NCBI RefSeq assembly: GCF_003115775.1
Contig: NZ_QEES01000005.1
Span: 124,001 to 188,000, forward strand
Source of the DNA: Cellulomonas sp. WB94
GTDB lineage: Bacteria; Actinomycetota; Actinomycetes; Actinomycetales; Cellulomonadaceae
Length of the DNA: 64,000 bases
Direction of reading: 5' to 3'
This document shows, in pieces, positions 41,813 through 51,047 of the stretch. A model generated the notes under the pieces. The model did no database searches and was not told where the DNA came from. It saw nothing but the letters and a program-made list of their open reading frames with translations. A program made the position numbers and the translations under genes. The first letter of the stretch is position 1. Every line of letters begins with the position of its first letter.

Positions 41813-41984
41813 GCGTATCCCCTCGGTGCCACGGGGACTGGGTCCACAGCTGAATTGGGATTCGCGAGCCTGCCACGAGCCGACGACCACGGAGAGTGTG
41901 CAACGCGGCACGGCGAGGGCTGCGTGGAGGTGCACCGCGTGGTTCCGGCGCACGATTCGAGGCCAACCGCAGCCACATGCGTAG

Positions 41985-43382
41985 TCACGAGCGTCGCCGC
42001 CAGCCCCGCTTCGACGGGGCCACAGGCGCAGCCGGGTCCTCCTGCTCGAAACGTTCCCGTTCGCGGGCCGGAACACGGAGTGCACTGTCGCCGTGACCCG
42101 GACCGGGCACCCGGCGGATCAGGTGGTGCGCGATGACGTGGACAAGTTCTGGATCCTGGGTGACGGTCACGTCAAAGAACCCATCGGACGAGCTTCGTGC
42201 CAGAACGGCGATCGGCGCCTGGTCGCTGAGGATGATGAGGAATCTCTCGTCGGCGAGCGGGTCCTGCGGGTCGACATGAACGATGCGCACGCCCGGTGCC
42301 GGCTCGCTGAGAGGGCCAGCACCGAAGATCACACACAGCGGGGCCTGGCTGCGTCCCATCGCGCGCTCGGCCATGGCCTGGCTGAGCTCATGGTCCCGGC
42401 CGACGCAGCCGAGGACGACCGGCCAGGCGCCCGTGAGGCCGCGGCCGGGTGGAGCGATCACCTGCGCCAGCTGGCGCAGGTGTTCCCCGTCCATCCGTTC
42501 GTGGACACGATCCGCCACCAGCTCAAAGGGTGAACCGACCCGGGGGTCTGCCCAGGCGACCTGGATCAGGGGCACAGGAGCCCGTGGCGGGAGGTACTGG
42601 TCGTCCAGCGGCGCGGGAGCGCCCAGGTAGATCCCTTGGCCGTAGCTGGCGCCCAGCGTGCGCGCCCACTGGGCGTCGCTCTCGCTCTCGATGCCCTCGA
42701 CCAGCAACGATGCGCCGGTCCTCTCCACGTGGCGCAGCACACTGGTGATGACTGCCGCGGAGTCCTCGGCGCTTGCCTCGTTCAGAAGCCTCAGGTCGAG
42801 CTTGACGAGATCAGCGTGCACGATCGGCAGCATGGCCAAGCGCGCACGGCTGGCGCCGACGTCGTCGAGGATGATCCCCCAACCCGTCTGACGCGCCCGG
42901 TCGACCGCTGCCAGGACGCCACCAGGATCGGCTGTCAGTGCCCGGTCGTTGACCTCGACGAACACGCGGAGCACGGATTCGGCTCGAGCCACGAGGTGCA
43001 CGAGATCTGGGGGGCACTCGTTCGCGAACGCTTCCGGTTCGATGTTGACGAAAAGGGACATCGCCGGCGGAATGTCCGCCGCCAAGAACGCGTGGTAGGC
43101 GGCGGCGCGACAAACCCAATCGAGCTCTGCCACCCGATCGCACCGACGCGCCGCATCGAACAAGGCTCGCGGGGTCTCGAACGGTGATGACAGCGGTCCG
43201 CGGGCCAGCGCCTCCAACGCGACAGTCTCACCAGAGCGAAGGTCCAGCACCGGCTGAAACACGACGTGCACGTTGCGGCGCTCAAGTAAGCCAACGAACT
43301 CGTGTCCCGCCAGGTCGCCGGCGGTCTCCGCCTCATCGTCGGACGGACCGTGGGCGGTCGAAGCATCCCCATGGCCGGACAT
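41985..43382 (-). CDS. EAL-DICT domain protein
   Basis: This 465-residue cytoplasmic protein has an EAL domain (residues about 30-255) with divergent but mostly conserved motifs: LEALARG, NIEPEAF, VEVNDRAL in place of EITE, DDVGASRARL in place of DDFGTG, KLDLRLL, EGIESESDA and GQGIYLGAP. A DICT sensory domain follows (about 280-430; MDGEHLRQLAQVIAPPGRGL). DICT is found in light- or signal-responsive c-di-GMP proteins. The altered motifs suggest weak phosphodiesterase or binding-only function. A GGAGAGG ribosome binding site precedes the ATG. Confidence 0.8.
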   Translation of the reverse strand: MSGHGDASTAHGPSDDEAETAGDLAGHEFVGLLERRNVHVVFQPVLDLRSGETVALEALARGPLSSPFETPRALFDAARRCDRVAELDWVCRAAAYHAFLAADIPPAMSLFVNIEPEAFANECPPDLVHLVARAESVLRVFVEVNDRALTADPGGVLAAVDRARQTGWGIILDDVGASRARLAMLPIVHADLVKLDLRLLNEASAEDSAAVITSVLRHVERTGASLLVEGIESESDAQWARTLGASYGQGIYLGAPAPLDDQYLPPRAPVPLIQVAWADPRVGSPFELVADRVHERMDGEHLRQLAQVIAPPGRGLTGAWPVVLGCVGRDHELSQAMAERAMGRSQAPLCVIFGAGPLSEPAPGVRIVHVDPQDPLADERFLIILSDQAPIAVLARSSSDGFFDVTVTQDPELVHVIAHHLIRRVPGPGHGDSALRVPARERERFEQEDPAAPVAPSKRGWRRRS

Positions 43383-43765
43383 CGTTGTCCGCCTCTCCTG
43401 GTCTAGCGGGTTCTCAGCCCGATCTGCTGCCCCGAACTTGAAGACAGTGTTATGTCGCGGATGCGCAATGAGCCCGAAGTCAGCCGCGATCGAGACTAGT
43501 CGACATTGCCAGTGTTGTCGCTGGCGACGTCAAGTCGCGGAAGAAATGACACGACTTCGGAGGATTCTCGAGATTGAGTCCGAGGTTCGCGCCGTCGTTC
43601 ACTTGCGGCGTCCACGGCGAGGTGCGCGCCGTGGGACGCGGGGCTGGGCGGGAGACAGCGCGAGCACCGCCGCGTGGGTGCGTTGGCGCACGGCGACGGC
43701 TTGGTCGCACGAGGCCAGCATGGCCCTGCTGACCAGGCAGCCGGCGCCGATGACGTTCGGATGCG
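43383..43765. other. Intergenic region, no gene recognised
   Basis: The space between the EAL-DICT gene start and the end of rbsD contains no family-level ORF. A minus-strand reading continues beyond rbsD, but I cannot link it to a protein family. Confidence 0.4.
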
Positions 43766-44155
43766 TCAGAACGGCACGCCACAGTGCAGGATCGCGTTGG
43801 CGTGAGCGGTGGCTTCTCCGGTGCGGATGAACAGCTGTGCCGTCGCCGACTCGGCCTTGAGCTCTTCGTGCGACACGAGCTGGGGCACGCCGAAATGGTC
43901 GGTCAGAAGGGCCAGCACCGCAGGGTTGGTCACCGTCGCTTCGCGGGCGGCCGTCACGTGCTCGACGACGAGCTCTTGCGCGAGGGCTTCGATGACCTGG
44001 GCGAAGGTCGGGATCCCGAAGGTCAGCGCGAGATCGACGACGGGCACGCCGTGGGGGCGGGGCATCCCGCAGTCGGCGACGACGACGCGATGGGTGTGTC
44101 CGAGCTCGGCCAGCGCGCCGGACAGTGCGCTGTTCAGGATGCCGCGCTTCTTCAT
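43766..44155 (-). CDS. rbsD: D-ribose pyranase
   Basis: This 129-residue protein starts MKKRGILNSALSGALAELGH with the catalytic His20, and has VVADCGMPRP and DLALTFGIPTF. It converts beta-pyranose to beta-furanose ribose so that ribokinase can use it. It is the last gene of the rbs operon, overlapping rbsK by ATGA. Confidence 0.93.
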   Translation of the reverse strand: MKKRGILNSALSGALAELGHTHRVVVADCGMPRPHGVPVVDLALTFGIPTFAQVIEALAQELVVEHVTAAREATVTNPAVLALLTDHFGVPQLVSHEELKAESATAQLFIRTGEATAHANAILHCGVPF

Positions 44156-45117
44156 CGGTTGATCTCCTCGCGGGTGGGGTAGGACTCCTGCGCGCCGCGG
44201 CGCGTGACAGCGATAGCTGCGACGTCGTTGGCGCGGCGCACGGCTTCCTCCAGGTCCACACCGTCGGACAGGTGTGCGGCCAGTGCGCCGACGAAGGCGT
44301 CACCGGCGCCGGTGGTGTCGACGACTTCGACGGTGTGGCCCGGGACGTGGACGACGTCCTGCGAAGCGGCCACGCGCGCACTGTCGCGACCCACGGTGTC
44401 GCGCGACCGCTCGACGAGCACGGCGCCGGCGCCGCCGAGTGTGAGCACGACGGACCGTGGCCCGAGGGCCAAGAGAGCCTTCGCGACATCGCCGGGGTCC
44501 ACGATCGCGGCATCGGGGGGCGCCGTGCTGGCGCGCGCCAGAAGGAAGGCTGCCTCTGACTCGTTGACGACGAGCGGATCGGCGACGCTCAGGACCCCGT
44601 CGGGCAGGACCGCGGCGGGTGCCGCGTTGAGCACGACGCGGGTGCCGGATCTGTGCGCCTCGGGGAGCAACGAGGCGATGGTCTCCAGCGGTATCTCCAG
44701 CTGGGCCACGAGCACTGAGGCGCCGGCCCACACGGGCTTCAGTTCGTCCACGAGGGCCGGGGTGAGGAAGCGGTTTGCTGCCGGCGACACGATGATCGAG
44801 TTCTCACCGTCCGGTGTGACCAAGATGATGGCATTACCGGTCGGCGCGTCCACGACGCGCACGCCGTCGAGGTCGACGCCCGCGCTTGTCAACGAGGCGC
44901 GGAGGAGCTCGCCGTGGGAGTCGGCGCCGATGCAGCCCACGAAGGCGACGTCGAACCCTAGGCGCCCGGCCGCGACGGCTTGGTTGGCACCTTTGCCACC
45001 GGCGGTCGTGACGACGTCGGAGCCGAGGACGGTCTCGCCGGCAGCAGGCCGGTGGTCGATGTCGAGCACGAGGTCAGCGTTGGCCGACCCGACGACGACG
45101 ACCTTGTGCGCGCTCAT
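44152..45117 (-). CDS. rbsK: Ribokinase
   Basis: This 321-residue PfkB-family kinase has VVVGSANADLVLDID, the N-terminal signature TTAGGKGANQAVAAGRLG, and the C-terminal DTTGAGDAFVGALAAHL with the catalytic Asp. It phosphorylates ribose to ribose 5-phosphate. The ATG at 45117 follows AAGGAG; it is separated from rbsB by a hairpin and overlaps rbsD. Confidence 0.93.
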   Translation of the reverse strand: MSAHKVVVVGSANADLVLDIDHRPAAGETVLGSDVVTTAGGKGANQAVAAGRLGFDVAFVGCIGADSHGELLRASLTSAGVDLDGVRVVDAPTGNAIILVTPDGENSIIVSPAANRFLTPALVDELKPVWAGASVLVAQLEIPLETIASLLPEAHRSGTRVVLNAAPAAVLPDGVLSVADPLVVNESEAAFLLARASTAPPDAAIVDPGDVAKALLALGPRSVVLTLGGAGAVLVERSRDTVGRDSARVAASQDVVHVPGHTVEVVDTTGAGDAFVGALAAHLSDGVDLEEAVRRANDVAAIAVTRRGAQESYPTREEINR

Positions 45118-45140
45118 GTTGAGTCTCCTTGTGATCGGAT

Positions 45141-45179
45141 GGTTCACCGCGGGGCGTGCTCGACGCACCGCGGTGAACC
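45141..45179 (-). terminator. Hairpin between rbsB and rbsK
   Basis: GGTTCACCGCGG pairs perfectly with CCGCGGTGAACC (12 bp, 15-base loop), 36 bp after the rbsB stop. This is probably a stability or attenuation element that lets the binding protein be made in excess over ribokinase. Confidence 0.65.
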
Positions 45180-45214
45180 ACCGCGCTGAACGGCTGGGCC
45201 CGGTGGGGTCTGGA

Positions 45215-46171
45215 CTACGCGTTGTCCTTGGTGAGGACGACGACCGGGACACCGATGGTCTTCTCGGCGGTCTTGCCGTCGATCAGGGCCAGGAGGGTGG
45301 TGACTGCGGACTTCCCCAGCTCCTCGGGCTGCTGAGCGATCGAGGCGGCCATGGTGCCCGCCTTGATCGCCGCGACCCCGTCGGCCGTGCCGTCGAACCC
45401 GACGACGAAGACGCTCTTGCCGGCGCGGTCGCCGAGGGCCTGAATCGCGCCCAAAGCCATCTCGTCGTTCTCGGCGAAGATGCCGACGGCGTCGGGCTGG
45501 GCCTGCAAGAGGTTGGTGGCGACGTCGAGCCCCTTGGTGCGGTCGAAGTCGGCGGGCTGGGTCGCGACCACCTGGATGTTCGGGTGCTTCTTGATGCCGT
45601 CAGTGAACCCCTTGCCGCGGTCGCGCGAGGCCGAGGTTCCCGCGACGCCCTGGAGGACGATGACCTTGCCCTTGTCCCCGATCGCCTTGGCCAGTGCGTC
45701 GGCGGCCAGAGCGCCACCGGCGACGTTGTCCGAGGCGATGAAGGAGTCGACCGTCGCGCCGTTGACCGCGCGGTCCACCGCGACGACCGGCGTCTTGGCT
45801 GCGATCAGCGGCGCGACGATGGGACCGGCGGCGTCAGAGTCGACCGCATTGATGATGACACCGCTGAGCTTCTGGGCCTGGAAGTTCTGCACCTGGTTCG
45901 CCTGCTGGGTGGCGTCGTCGCGGGCGTCGGTCACGACAAGCTTGACGCCGGCGGCGTCGGCCGCCGCCTGTGCGCCGTCCCGCAACGACACGAAGAACGG
46001 GTTGTTGAGGGTGGACAGCGCCAGACCGATGCTGACGTCGGAGGACTTGCTGCCGGCGGATGCACCGCCGGTGGCAGTAGAGCTGCCGGTGGTCGAACCT
46101 GAACCGCATGCGGCGAGCAGCAGCGCGCTGACGGCGGTGAGGGTGAGGAGCTTCATGGCGGGCTTCTTCAT
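45215..46171 (-). CDS. rbsB: Ribose ABC transporter substrate-binding lipoprotein
   Basis: This 318-residue protein has a lipoprotein signal ending LLLAACG, a Ser/Thr/Gly linker, and the ribose-binding fold: IGLALSTLNNPFFVSLRDGA, KLSGVIINAVDSDAAG, and VVAVDRAVNG. Start at 46171 follows AGGAAAGG. It captures ribose for RbsA/RbsC. The gene order matches rbs operons of actinobacteria. Confidence 0.92.
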   Translation of the reverse strand: MKKPAMKLLTLTAVSALLLAACGSGSTTGSSTATGGASAGSKSSDVSIGLALSTLNNPFFVSLRDGAQAAADAAGVKLVVTDARDDATQQANQVQNFQAQKLSGVIINAVDSDAAGPIVAPLIAAKTPVVAVDRAVNGATVDSFIASDNVAGGALAADALAKAIGDKGKVIVLQGVAGTSASRDRGKGFTDGIKKHPNIQVVATQPADFDRTKGLDVATNLLQAQPDAVGIFAENDEMALGAIQALGDRAGKSVFVVGFDGTADGVAAIKAGTMAASIAQQPEELGKSAVTTLLALIDGKTAEKTIGVPVVVLTKDNA

Positions 46172-46251
46172 CGAAACCTTTCCTTCCTGGTTGGTCCGGG
46201 AGTTGTTCCCGGGGTCGTGCCTGTGAGTGAGGGCAGGGGTGTCTGTGGTGT

Positions 46252-47241
46252 TCAGGCCCGGCGGCGGCGCAGGGTGTCGGTGAGCACCGCGAGGGCGATG
46301 ACGGCACCGATGACCACCTGCTGCCAGAACGACGAGACGTTCAGGAGGTTCAGGCCGTTGCGGATCACGGCGAGCACGAGGGCTCCGACGAACGTGCCGA
46401 ACGCCCGTCCGGTCCCGCCTGCCAGGCTCGCTCCACCGATGACGACGGCGGCGATCGAGTCGAGCTCGTACCCAGACGCGGCCTGCGGCTGCGCGGAGAC
46501 GAGGCGGCCGGCCAGCACCAGCCCGGCAACGGCCGCGAAGAGTCCCGAGAGCGCGTAGATGATCAGCTTCTGCCGCCGCACGTTGATGCCCGACAGGCGC
46601 GCGGCTTCCTCGTTGCCGCCGATCGCGTACATGGCGCGGCCTGTGTACGTGCGCCCGAGGATGAAGGATGCGAGAACCCCGAGGACGACCATGATCACGA
46701 CAGGCATCGGCAGCCATCCACCAACCGTCTTGCCGAACCAGGCCACCGCGCTCGGCTGCGCCAGAGGGACACCCTGGGACAGCACGAGGGCAAGGCCTCT
46801 GGCGATGGACAGCATCGCCATGGTGGCGATGAACGCCGGAAGCCGGCCGTAGGAGACCAAGACTCCTGAGGCCAGACCGGCCAGGATGCCGGTGATCATG
46901 CCGAACAGGATCGCGATCACGGGGTTGAGGCCCATCATCGTGGCTCCGTACCCGGTCACGACTGCTGCGAGGGCTGCGACCGAGCCCACGGACAGATCAA
47001 TGCCGGCCGAGACGATCACGAACGTCTGGCCGAACGCGAGGATGGCGACCACAGCTGCCTGGATCCCGACGTTGAGCATGTTCTGTGCCGTGAAGAAGAC
47101 CGGGCTGAGGAGGGACATCACGGCCCAGAGCAGGATCAGCGCCACCAAGGCGCCGTTCTGGCCGGCGATGGTCTGCACGCGCGTGAGGAGGCCACGAGTC
47201 CGCACGGACGCGGGGCGAGGGGCAGCAGTCTCAGTTGACAC
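46252..47241 (-). CDS. rbsC: Ribose ABC transporter permease
   Basis: This protein of about 329 residues has eight to ten helices with the permease signatures FGQTFVIVSAGIDLSVGSVA, AARLSGINVRRQKLIIYALS and IAAVVIGGASLAGGTGRAFG. A GTG at 47241 overlaps the rbsA C-terminal codons and is preferred; a more distant ATG at 47265 is also in frame. It forms the ribose channel. Confidence 0.9.
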   Translation of the reverse strand: MSTETAAPRPASVRTRGLLTRVQTIAGQNGALVALILLWAVMSLLSPVFFTAQNMLNVGIQAAVVAILAFGQTFVIVSAGIDLSVGSVAALAAVVTGYGATMMGLNPVIAILFGMITGILAGLASGVLVSYGRLPAFIATMAMLSIARGLALVLSQGVPLAQPSAVAWFGKTVGGWLPMPVVIMVVLGVLASFILGRTYTGRAMYAIGGNEEAARLSGINVRRQKLIIYALSGLFAAVAGLVLAGRLVSAQPQAASGYELDSIAAVVIGGASLAGGTGRAFGTFVGALVLAVIRNGLNLLNVSSFWQQVVIGAVIALAVLTDTLRRRRA

Positions 47242-48760
47242 GGGTGGGCTCCACATCTTTGACAACCAGTGCCATGACGGCGTCCTGGGTAGCTTCCTGG
47301 TGGGTGAGCTCGCCGACGATGCGGCCCTGCGCCATGACGAGGATTCGGTCGCACATCCCGAGCACCTCGGGCAGGTCGGAGGAGACCATCAGGACGCCTC
47401 GACCCGAGCTCGTGAGCTTGTTGACGAGCTGGTAGATCTCGACCCTGGCGCCGACATCGACGCCGCGGGTCGGCTCGTCGAGGAGCAGGACCGCAGGGTC
47501 GGCAGAGAGCCACTTGCCCATGACGACCTTCTGCTGGTTGCCCCCGGACAGGTTCTTGACCAGGACCTGCGTGTTCGGGGTCCGGATGCTCAGGTCATCA
47601 ACGGTGTCGGCGGCCAGCTGCCACAACCAGCGCCGGTTGACGATCCCCCGCTTTGTGGCTCGGCCGAGCGCGACCAGACCAAGGTTCTCCCCCACGGAGG
47701 CGCCGAGGACGAGTCCCTGGGCCTTGCGGTCTTCAGGGACGAGCCCGAGACCCGCGCCGATGGCGGCCTGGACGTCGTGACGCGGCAGTGTCTTGCCGCG
47801 CACGGCGACGCTGCCTGCGTCGTAGGCGTCGGCGCCGAAGATCGCGCGGAGCACCTCCGTTCGCCCCGCCCCCACCAGGCCGGCGATGCCGACGACCTCA
47901 CCGGCGCGGACGCTCAGCGAGATGTCGTCGAACCGGCCATGGGACGTCAGGTGCTCGACACGCAACAGCTCGTCTCCGGCGTCGCCACGCTCGCGCGGGT
48001 ACTGCTGTTCGATCGACCTGCCCACCATCATCCGGACGAGCTCATCGGTGGACGTGCTGGCAGGGACCGTCCCGACCGAGTTGCCGTCCCGCAGCACCGT
48101 GACCCGGTCGCCGATGCGCCGGATCTCATCGAGGTGGTGCGAGATGAAGATCAGGCCCACACCGTGCGCCCGCAGCTCGTCCATCAGCTCGAGCAGCCGG
48201 TCCACCTCGGCATCAGTCAACGCCGCGGTCGGTTCGTCAAGGATCAAGACGCGGGCATCCAGGCTCAGAGCCTTGGCGATCTCGACGAGCTGTTGGCGAG
48301 CGACGCCCAGACCCGCGACAGGAGTGCGAGGGTCGAGATCAAGGCCGACCCAGGCCATCGCGACGCGGGCTTCGGCATACATGCGCCGCTTGTCCACGAG
48401 TCCGAGCTTGCGAGGCTGACGTCCCAGGAGCACGTTCTCGGCGATGCTGAGCTGCGGGACGAGATTGAACTCCTGGTGGATCGTGGCGATTCCCAGGGCT
48501 TCAGCGCGCGCGCTCGTCGTGATGCTCACCCGTCGGCCGTCGACGACGACCTGTCCGCCGTCCGGTTGATACACCCCGGCCAGGCACTTGATCAAGGTTG
48601 ACTTGCCGGCGCCGTTCTCGCCGAGCAGCACGTGCACCTCCCCCGCGTGCAGGTCGAACGAGACCCCGCCCAACGCAACTACCCCGGGGAACTTCTTGAC
48701 CAGGCCCTCGACCCGCAGGAGCTCCGGTCCAACGGGCGCGACAGTCGGGCTCTCGGTCAT
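47231..48760 (-). CDS. rbsA: Ribose ABC transporter ATP-binding protein
   Basis: This 509-residue protein has two ABC cassettes: Walker A GENGAGKST, VLILDEPTAAL, and in the second half GLVGAGRTE, LSGGNQQKV and VLLLDEPTRGVD. It energises ribose uptake. The ATG at 48760 has a strong GAGGAGGA ribosome binding site and overlaps the lacI-type regulator stop. Confidence 0.92.
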   Translation of the reverse strand: MTESPTVAPVGPELLRVEGLVKKFPGVVALGGVSFDLHAGEVHVLLGENGAGKSTLIKCLAGVYQPDGGQVVVDGRRVSITTSARAEALGIATIHQEFNLVPQLSIAENVLLGRQPRKLGLVDKRRMYAEARVAMAWVGLDLDPRTPVAGLGVARQQLVEIAKALSLDARVLILDEPTAALTDAEVDRLLELMDELRAHGVGLIFISHHLDEIRRIGDRVTVLRDGNSVGTVPASTSTDELVRMMVGRSIEQQYPRERGDAGDELLRVEHLTSHGRFDDISLSVRAGEVVGIAGLVGAGRTEVLRAIFGADAYDAGSVAVRGKTLPRHDVQAAIGAGLGLVPEDRKAQGLVLGASVGENLGLVALGRATKRGIVNRRWLWQLAADTVDDLSIRTPNTQVLVKNLSGGNQQKVVMGKWLSADPAVLLLDEPTRGVDVGARVEIYQLVNKLTSSGRGVLMVSSDLPEVLGMCDRILVMAQGRIVGELTHQEATQDAVMALVVKDVEPTRVN

Positions 48761-49767
48761 GAGTTCCTCCTCTGGGTGGACTCCCGCAGCTCCAGCCGGC
48801 AGGCGATGCGTTCGTCCTCGACGTCCTTGCCGCCGATCCGGTCGAGGAGCATCTGCATGGCGCGCTCGCCGAGCAGCGAGGTCGGCTGGGCGATGGCGGT
48901 GAGGGTGGGGCGGAGCAGCGTGAACCACGGCATGTCGTCGAAGACGGCCAGCGCAAGGTCGTTCGGGATCCTCACCCGCGAGGAACCTTGGTGTTCGCTG
49001 AGCAGCTGCAGTGCTCCGAGCGCCATCGGACCGTTCGCTACGAACACCGCGTCCGGGACATCCGGCAAGGCAAGCAGGGACGCCAAGGCGTCGTGCCCGG
49101 ACCCGGCCCTGAAGTCACCGTGCACGACGAACGCGTCAGGGAGGTCGAAACCATGGCCCGCGAGGGCCGCGCGGAACGCGACCAACCGCTCGCGCGACGT
49201 GCCGGCCTGGTCAGGACCAGTGACGATGGCCAGGCGGCGGCGACCCGTTGCTACGAGGTGGTCGACCAGATCGTGGATAGCAGCAGAACCGTCCGCCATG
49301 ACGATCGGCGCATGCACATCCGCGGCCGGTCGGTCTACGAGAACCAGCGGATGCCCCTGCTCTGCCGCCTCACGCAGCAACGGCGACGTCTCGACGGTCG
49401 GGACGACGATGAGTCCGTCCACCTGACGCTCGAGCAGGATCCGGACGTAATGGTCCTGCTGGGTCGGGTCCTCGTCGGCGTTGCCGACGATCACGGAGAA
49501 CCCGGCGGCCCGTGCGGTGTCCTCGACCGCTCGGGCGAGCTCAGTGAAGAACGGGTTGAGCAGGTCCGAGACCACGAGGCCGACGGTCCGCGTGCCGGTG
49601 GTCCGCAGCGAACGCGCCACGGCGTTGGGCCGGAAGTTCAAGTCGGCTGCGGCGGCAAGCACACGCTTGCGCATGGCTTCAGACGAGCTTGGGTGCCCAC
49701 TGAGCACTCGGGACACGGAAGCAGTCGAGACGTTCGCCGCCTGCGCCACGTCCTTGATCGTCGCCAT
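48757..49767 (-). CDS. LacI-family repressor of the ribose operon
   Basis: This 336-residue protein has the LacI helix-turn-helix (MATIKDVAQAANVSTASVSR then VLSGHPSSSEAMRKRV) and a periplasmic-binding-like effector domain (VGLVVSDLLNPFFTELARAV, DGLIVVPTVETSP). It is the first gene of the operon and lies just downstream of a 32-bp perfect palindrome (49819-49850). Ribose or ribose 5-phosphate is the expected effector. Confidence 0.9.
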   Translation of the reverse strand: MATIKDVAQAANVSTASVSRVLSGHPSSSEAMRKRVLAAAADLNFRPNAVARSLRTTGTRTVGLVVSDLLNPFFTELARAVEDTARAAGFSVIVGNADEDPTQQDHYVRILLERQVDGLIVVPTVETSPLLREAAEQGHPLVLVDRPAADVHAPIVMADGSAAIHDLVDHLVATGRRRLAIVTGPDQAGTSRERLVAFRAALAGHGFDLPDAFVVHGDFRAGSGHDALASLLALPDVPDAVFVANGPMALGALQLLSEHQGSSRVRIPNDLALAVFDDMPWFTLLRPTLTAIAQPTSLLGERAMQMLLDRIGGKDVEDERIACRLELRESTQRRNS

Positions 49768-49818
49768 CAACGTCCTTCCCTCGCGCCACACTGCGCCAGC
49801 CCTCACGGTCACGACCGT

Positions 49819-49850
49819 CATGCAATCGATTACATGTAATCGATTGCATG
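49819..49850. promoter_or_regulatory. Double LacI-type operator (32-bp perfect palindrome)
   Basis: The 32 bp are perfectly self-complementary. They consist of two adjacent 14-mers of LacI type, TGCAATCGATTACA (49821-49834) and TGTAATCGATTGCA (49835-49848), each with the central CG. The site is 52 bp before the repressor ATG, where it can block the rbs promoter. Confidence 0.85.
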
Positions 49851-50090
49851 AAGATACTTCAGAGCTGCGCATCCGTCAAGCGGTCCGAGCCGCTCACGCA
49901 GATCCGATGACATCTCCATCGCAGCAGGCCGCAGCCAGCACTGGCATCAACGCCGACGATGTCTTGCAGCAGTCTCGGCGACCTGCGCGCGCAGAACGGC
50001 GCCGTAGAGGGCCGATGGTCCCGGCCCTCAGGACCGGACTGCCACTACGTTGACGAGCGCGATCAATGATGAGGGATGCGGAGAGCAACG
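49851..50090. other. Intergenic region upstream of the CoA-binding gene
   Basis: No gene is visible. It contains the divergent promoter space between the rbs operon and the gene at 50091. Confidence 0.4.
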
Positions 50091-50567
50091 ATGACGAGCA
50101 TCAAGGCCGCAGCCGAGCAGTTCCTCGCAGCCAAGCGGATCGCGGTCACCGGGGTCTCGCGCACCCCGGGAAGCCACGGCGGCAACGTCGTCTACCAGCG
50201 ACTGCGAGACACCGGGTACGAGGTGTTCGCGGTCAACCCCAACGCCGACACCGTCGAGGGCGACCCCTGCTACCCGGACCTGAGTTCGATCCCCGGTGGA
50301 GTCGAAGCGGTCGTGATCGCCACCCGCCCCGCCCATACCGCAGCGACCGTCCGGGAGGCAGCAGACCTGGGCATCAAGCATGTGTGGATGCACCGCTCGG
50401 TCGACGCCGGAAGCGTCGACGCGGAGGCCACCACCTACGGCCGCGCCCACGGCGTGACGGTGATCGACGGTGGGTGTCCCCTAATGTTCGGGCCTCCATC
50501 TGACCGCACGCACCGGGTGATGTGCCGACTCATGACCTTGACAGGTCGCGTACCCCGCACCGTCTGA
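50091..50567 (+). CDS. CoA-binding domain protein (YccU-like)
   Basis: This 158-residue protein has a Rossmann-type CoA_binding_2 domain: AAKRIAVTGVSRTPGSHGGN, GYEVFAVNPNADTVEG, DPCYPDLSSIP and a VEAVVIATRP strand, ending in GGCPLMFG. Such proteins bind CoA; their cellular role is not established. The ATG at 50091 has GGAGAG in front. It is divergent from the rbs operon and shows no clear link to it. Confidence 0.85.
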   Translation: MTSIKAAAEQFLAAKRIAVTGVSRTPGSHGGNVVYQRLRDTGYEVFAVNPNADTVEGDPCYPDLSSIPGGVEAVVIATRPAHTAATVREAADLGIKHVWMHRSVDAGSVDAEATTYGRAHGVTVIDGGCPLMFGPPSDRTHRVMCRLMTLTGRVPRTV

Positions 50568-51047
50568 GGCCCGTCGGCGGCCGCCAGGCATCGCAGACCC
50601 GGCAAGCAGATCAAGAGTCACTACTTCGGACCACAACGCCAGGCGCAACGTGGTCACCGACTTCGCTCGGACCTCCGCCGTACCGCACAACCCGTCGAAC
50701 GTGACCTGCTCCATACCTCGCCCGGACGCGCTCACAGCGGATGCGACGCGGACCCACGTCACAAGGTTGCCGTGCTCACGGCGGGCCAATCTCCTCGGGC
50801 CACCCGTCGACGAACGCGAGCAGGGCCTGAAGAGCTGAGCGACAACGACTCCGAAGGCCGGCGCGGTCACATCAAGGAACCATCGTCTGGGGCCCGCACA
50901 ACGGACGCCGAAAACGGGCAACACCCTCGTCCGAATCGCATCCAGCGCCGCGCGGTTGGGCGCCGTTCAGGACGGTGATGAGCCCCGTTGTTCGACGTCA
51001 GGCACCGGCGTAGAGTCGAGTGGATCACTCGATCGAGGAGGCTTCTG
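50568..51047. other. Intergenic region, no gene recognised
   Basis: 480 bp without an ORF that resembles any family on either strand. The end contains the GAGGAGG ribosome binding site for the cupin gene. Confidence 0.4.

Noticed and set aside
43439-43447. TGAAGACAG as a CopR half-site
   Set aside because: Isolated core with no partner; expected by chance in 64 kb.
49849-49861. TGAAGATACTTCA as a further CopR-like site
   Set aside because: It is a simple palindrome with no second unit at the 11-bp spacing, and it adjoins the LacI operator of the ribose genes, unrelated to copper.
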